DNA of 10,812 nucleotides from Leucogyrophana mollusca. Lineage: Eukaryota > Basidiomycota > Agaricomycetes > Boletales. The DNA lies in NCBI GenBank assembly GCA_021014945.1, contig MU266863.1:1-10812 (forward strand). Direction: 5' to 3'. Made by a program: the position numbers and the translations under genes. This document shows, piece by piece, positions 7,089-10,812 of this stretch (its first letter is position 1; every line of letters starts with the position of its first letter). The notes under the pieces are model-generated. The model searched no databases and was not told the DNA's origin. It worked only from the letters and a program-made list of their open reading frames with translations.

Positions 7089-10000
7089 CTACGACTCTGA
7101 TTCCGAGTCACTGTCGGGCCTGTCATCGCGGTCACAACATACGCAAAAACAGATATAATCTAACCATCCGACCTCTCCATTATTCGTCCTCACAGCCATT
7201 CGCTGAAATATGGACAGGCCTACTTCAGCCAAAGCCGCGAAGAATTGCGATGGCGAACTAACCTCCATTTCTCGCCCAGCGGATACATCGACAATTTGGA
7301 TTGGCGGAGTACGCTGCAGAGGCCGGGATATGGGCCGCATTTCGGGGATTCGAAGGGCTGGTGGACCGTCGGATGTCGTGGGTTGCATTTCGTGTGTGTC
7401 GGGGCTGCGAGGCGTTTGTGTGCGGAAGAGGACTGAGAAATGTGCTAACAAACGTGCGAGTGGTCCTTGGTGCGACCGGGGTGTGCTCGGACCCGCACCA
7501 GTAGCGCTCTGAGCCGAGGGCCCAGCTCGTATCTCGTCAGCGGCCGCTTTTGACGCGCGAGGTGAGTCCACGGGTCCTCCTGCCTGAGGCAGGGATTACT
7601 TTTGTTTAATTGCCACGACGCAGAAGATATTGACAAGAGTTCAAAAACAGACAATACTTACTAGTTCAGCTGGGGCAACTGTTGCGGCGACGGGCGGCTG
7701 CAATTCGAAACACAGGCATTAGCTCTGTTGAGGTCAGGAGATAAGGCCACAGAGCACACGGGTGGCAAATCATTTACAGTTCGCACTGCGGGTCTGTGAG
7801 CCTGCTTCTTTCGCGGACGCCGTTTTCCTGGCTCGAGCACCGCGGGAAGCTAATTTCACGAATGAAGTTGAGTTTCTTCGTCGAGAGGAGTGTCGGGAAC
7901 AGAGTGAGCTTACGTCGAGTATCGAATCAAACGAAGAGCCGCGTGACCATTCGGACTCATGGTGGCTACTGCCATCTTGATGTGGCACGACGGGTTCGGG
8001 CACAGCGGGTAACTAGATGTGAAAGAGCGTGATCATCACGAACGCCCGCGAGGGAGGGGCACATACGTCGAGGATGGAGGAGGTTACCGAGCGTGCACGA
8101 TCTCGGACCTGTACCCGCGGCCTACGAAGAGATGTGAGCTGATTGTTGAACATGCATGCAATACTCTACTCACGGAGGTTCGTCAGGTGGAGGAGGAGCG
8201 TCACTGACGATCTCCACCCACAGATCCTGCAGGCCATGTGTCGCGATCTGGTATGAATCTTCACCAGTCAACTAGGCACAGTGTGTGAGATGACAAGATC
8301 CGGTGGCACGTTTGATTGACCTACATAGATATACGGCCCCGAGACCAGTCGCTGTGAATGACGTCAGGACAGAGTGGGACGGCAGAGGCGGAGTGCTCAC
8401 AGAGGCACCGAGGGAAGCAAACTCGACTGGCATTCGTAGACTGAAGATAGCGTCTGGGGGCAATTTGGTCCAGCCCCTCGCGATGGCGTCGAGTTCCTAT
8501 TGTGATGCAGAACATGAGCCAAAAGAACGATGGAAATATTCGACGCCACCGACCAGGAAACTCTGAGGGAACTGAAGAAAAAGAAGGTAAGCGCTTGCTG
8601 TGGTGGGTTGGGGGTGAGATGCATACCAGTCGGACAGTCTCCATGTCACCATAGGCGAAGGTGAGGAGGCGCGGTCTCGCCAAAGCCTGATTCTCCTGCT
8701 TCTGAAACTCATTCTCTTTGTCGGGCTTCTCGTTCTTGATTCTGCCCCGGAAGCGGGGGCTGGCGCTCGTGGACCTGGAGAGAAAGACGAGAGGAAGGGA
8801 TAAGTCGGGATAAAAGCAACGTGGAGTACCAAAACTTACGCTGGTGGCCTACGAAGAGGTGTGAGCCAATTGTTAGACATGCATGCAATACCCTACTCAC
8901 GGAGGTTTGTCAAGTGGAGGAGGGGCGTCACTGACGACCTCCACCCGCGGATTCTGCACGCCAAGTATCGCAATCTGGTATGAATCTTCACCAGTCAACT
9001 AGACAAGGTGGGTGAGATGACAAGATCTGGTGGCGCATCCGATTGACCCACATAGACATACGGCCCAAAAACCAGTCGCTGTGAATGACTTCAGTGACAG
9101 AGTGGGGCGGCAGAGGTGGAGCGCTCACAGTGGTACTGCTGGAAGCAAACTCGATGGGCACTCGCAGACTGAAGATAGCGTCTGGGGGCGGTTTGGTCCA
9201 GTCCCTCGCGACTGTCATGAGTTCCTATTGTGATGCAGTACATGAGCCAAAAGAACGATGGAAATGCTCGACGCCACCGACCGGGAAACTATTAGGGAGC
9301 TAGAGGAAAGAATGAGTGGGCGTTGCTGTGGTGGGTTGGGGGTGAGACGCTTACGATTCGGACAGTCTCCATGTCACCATAGACGAGGGTGAGGAGGCGC
9401 AGCCTCGCAAAAGCCCGATTCTCCTGCTCTTGATACTCACTCTCCTTGTCGGGCTTCTTGTTCTCGATTTTGGCTCGGAATGGCTGGCTGGCGCTCGTGG
9501 ATCTGGAGGGAAAGGCGAGAGGAGGGATGAGTCGGGGTAAAAGCAACGTGGAGCACCAAAATTTACGGTGGCGACCTACGAAGAGGTGTGAGCTGATTGT
9601 TGAACGTGCATGCAATACCCTACTCACGGGCCGATCTCCACCCGCAGACTCTGCACGCCGTGTATCGCGATCTGGTACGAATCTTCACCGGTCAACTAGA
9701 CGCGGTGTGAGATGACCAGATCCGGTGGCACATCTGATTGACCTACGTAGATATACGGCCCCGAGACCAGCCGCTATGCATGATGTCAGTGACAAAGTGG
9801 GGCGGGGCGGCAGGGACGAAGTGCTCACAGAGGCACCGCTGGAAGCAAACTCGACGGGCACTCGTAGACTGAAGATAGCGTCCGGGGGCAGATCGGTCCA
9901 GTCCCTCGCGACCGCCTCGAGTTCCTATTGCGATGCAGGACATGAGCCAAAAGAACGACGTATATAATCAACGCCACCGACCGCGAAACTCTGAGGGAGC

Positions 10001-10286
10001 TGGAGAAAAAGAAAGTAAGCGCTTGCTGTAGTAGGCCGAGGGCGAGGCGCATACCAGTCGGAGATTCTCCATGTCGCCGTAGGCGAGGGTGAGGAGGCAC
10101 TGCCTCACAGGGGCCATCTGAGCCTGCTTCTGAAACTCACTCTCCTTGTCGGGCTTCTTGTTCTCGATTCTGCCCCAGAATGATTGGGAGGGGAGACTGG
10201 CGCTCGTGGATCTAGAGGGAAAGGTGAGAAGAATGAGTCGGGGTAAAAGGAAGAAAATCAGTCGCTTACGCTGGAGAGAGAAGCAT
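7089..10286 (-). CDS. 16-exon gene with three tandem copies of an unrecognised domain
   Basis: Exons on the minus strand: 10286-10270, 10211-10055, 9924-9829, 9695-9628, 9575-9567, 9502-9355, 9224-9129, 8998-8901, 8848-8840, 8774-8627, 8496-8401, 8271-8174, 8121-8067, 8012-7914, 7697-7662, 7583-7089. All introns are GT-AG and the exons sum to 1725 nt, a continuous frame of 574 residues. The protein starts MLLSPASTSAS. It then holds three copies of a block of about 110-115 residues: a basic helix (IENKKPDKESEFQKQ), LLTLxYGDMExxRL, ELxAVARDWTxLPPDAIFSL, RVPVEFAS, LTGEDSYQIA and a Pro-rich tail. The unique C-terminal half is Ser/Pro-rich, has a CFCVCC cluster and ends DSDSESES. The start was chosen because it alone puts exon 1 in phase with exon 2. 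I do not recognise the family; a PB1/ubiquitin-like fold is a guess. Intron 14 (216 nt) may hide another exon. Confidence 0.78.
8840..8848 (-). other. 9-nt microexon joining repeats 2 and 3
   Basis: GCCACCAGC is framed by an acceptor (CTTCGTAG) and a strong donor (GTAAGT). Including it keeps the phase-2 junctions in frame and gives Pro-Pro-Ala-Ser between copies. Skipping it also keeps the frame, so it may be optional. Confidence 0.6.
9567..9575 (-). other. 9-nt microexon joining repeats 1 and 2
   Basis: GTCGCCACC is the counterpart of the microexon at 8840-8848, with the same acceptor context but a weaker donor (GTAAAT). It gives Ser-Pro-Pro at the junction and keeps phase 2. Confidence 0.55.
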
Positions 10287-10319
10287 GATATGGAAGATAG
10301 TCGTGAGGAGGAGGATTAG

Positions 10320-10812
10320 AGTACATCAGCAAACCATGCCGCCATACTTCAGCACGGTCCCGTCACGCTCGGGGGAGGCTCGGCAAACCCCGGACAAAGC
10401 TGTTGCTGCATAGACGCCGTCGATCTCTTGACGCTGAAGGATAACGAGGAGAGCGTCGAGGATTATGCTACTGCACTGCATTTGTCGGCCCGGGCGGAGG
10501 TCGGTACCGTTTGTGTGTTCTCAGAAGATCTAGGCAGAGTGATGTCTCCTGCGTAGGACCTACCGGATGTGCGAAGGGCATCTTCGTTCCGGAGGACGTG
10601 GTGTCGGATATACAACCACGACGAGTGCATTATCTCGCTTCACAGCCGTTTTATATAAACCTCTAACCACATCGTTCATAGCTGGGACGACATCAGACAA
10701 ACAGCAAACGCCACCGACCCCCAACTGAACGCGCGATTCCGCAGCACAGCCCTCTACGCGACCCCCGCCGTCACCCTGCCCGACCCGTACCAGCCCCAGG
10801 GGCACGACCTCG
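10320..10812 (+). CDS. Partial gene of unknown function, two visible exons, 3' end outside the window
   Basis: An open frame from 10320 to 10552 reads ILQHGPVTLGGGSANPGQS, IDAVDLLTLKDNEESVEDYA and VGTVCVFSEDLGRVMSPA. A 129-nt intron (10553-10681, donor GTAGGA, branch CTCTAAC, acceptor TTCATAG) joins it exactly in phase to a second exon from 10682. That exon reads WDDIRQTANATDPQLNARFR and ATPAVTLPDPYQPQGHDL and is still open at 10812. The agreement of branch point, splice borders and phase makes this more convincing than the opposing minus-strand frame at 10805-10560. No in-frame ATG precedes the first exon: a TAG stands at 10317-10319 and an out-of-frame ATG at 10336. The 5' end is therefore an unseen exon, a different splice or a truncation. 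I do not recognise the protein. It is divergent to the triplicated gene, only about 34 bases away. Confidence 0.55.

Larger units (their letters stand above)
8121..10271. repeat. Three tandem copies of a ~727-bp exon-intron cassette
   Basis: Unit starts, marked by CCTACGAAGAG, lie at 8121, 8848 and 9575, exactly 727 bases apart. The last unit is shorter and ends near 10271. Each unit carries, on the minus strand, the same four exons plus the boundary of a short fifth one, with introns of nearly constant length (130/130/130, 133/130/129, 52/52/52). The leftmost unit (8121-8847) is the C-terminal copy, and there the 9-nt exon is replaced by the unique 55-nt exon 8121-8067. Introns look about as similar between copies as exons do, which points to recent duplication. 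Confidence 0.9.

Noticed and set aside
7210..7512. Plus-strand frames of 60-100 codons
   Set aside because: They are antisense to the last exon of the triplicated gene, which is open for 164 codons and in phase with upstream exons.
8538..8585. Plus-strand piece reading IFDATDQETLRELKKKK followed by a GTAAGC donor
   Set aside because: It looks like an exon in copy 1, but the match is to the conserved 75-nt segment of the minus-strand gene. The acceptor and frame are not kept in copies 2 and 3.
8303..9967. Repeated plus-strand frames (for example 8303-8566, 9085-9303, 9725-9967)
   Set aside because: They recur only because the DNA is triplicated. They cross minus-strand exon and intron borders without splice logic and their frames are not kept by the indels.
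10560..10805. Minus-strand frame of 81 codons at the right edge
   Set aside because: The plus strand over the same bases gives a phase-matched intron and exon, which is stronger evidence.

Overview
The window looks like DNA of a mushroom-forming basidiomycete (Agaricomycetes type). The inferred genes are cut by many 48-65 nt GT-AG introns with CTAAC/CTGAT-like branch points, and the left part holds a decayed DUF3435 tyrosine recombinase with C2H2 fingers, a family common in fungal genomes. No rRNA, tRNA, CRISPR or bacterial operon signals were seen.

Left part (about 1-4190, minus strand): a DUF3435 site-specific recombinase gene reduced to a pseudogene. Reading from 4191 downwards one meets the N-terminal core-binding domain, the catalytic domain with the LTP..FHR, MGHET and Tyr boxes, a long linker, and C2H2-type zinc-finger remnants. 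It carries five in-frame TGA codons in its middle, at least two frameshifts, a Trp where the first catalytic Arg should be, and an inserted element of about 543 bp. That element has 19-bp perfect terminal inverted repeats and a TA target duplication (854-1400).

Middle (4192-7088): mostly without convincing genes. A possible spliced minus-strand remnant lies at 4769-5470 and an orphan plus-strand ORF at 6681-6995.

Right part (7089-10286, minus strand): a 16-exon gene model that stays in phase through every splice and predicts 574 residues. Its centre is an exon cassette present three times in tandem (period 727 bp), including 9-nt microexons. Exonic length differences between copies are multiples of three. 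The repeated domain is not firmly recognised; a PB1/ubiquitin-like fold is a guess.

Right edge (10320 to beyond 10812, plus strand): two in-phase exons of another, divergently oriented gene whose start is not visible and whose end lies outside the window.

The parts do not form one pathway. The layout is a degraded mobile-element region next to a more GC-rich gene region shaped by recent tandem duplication.
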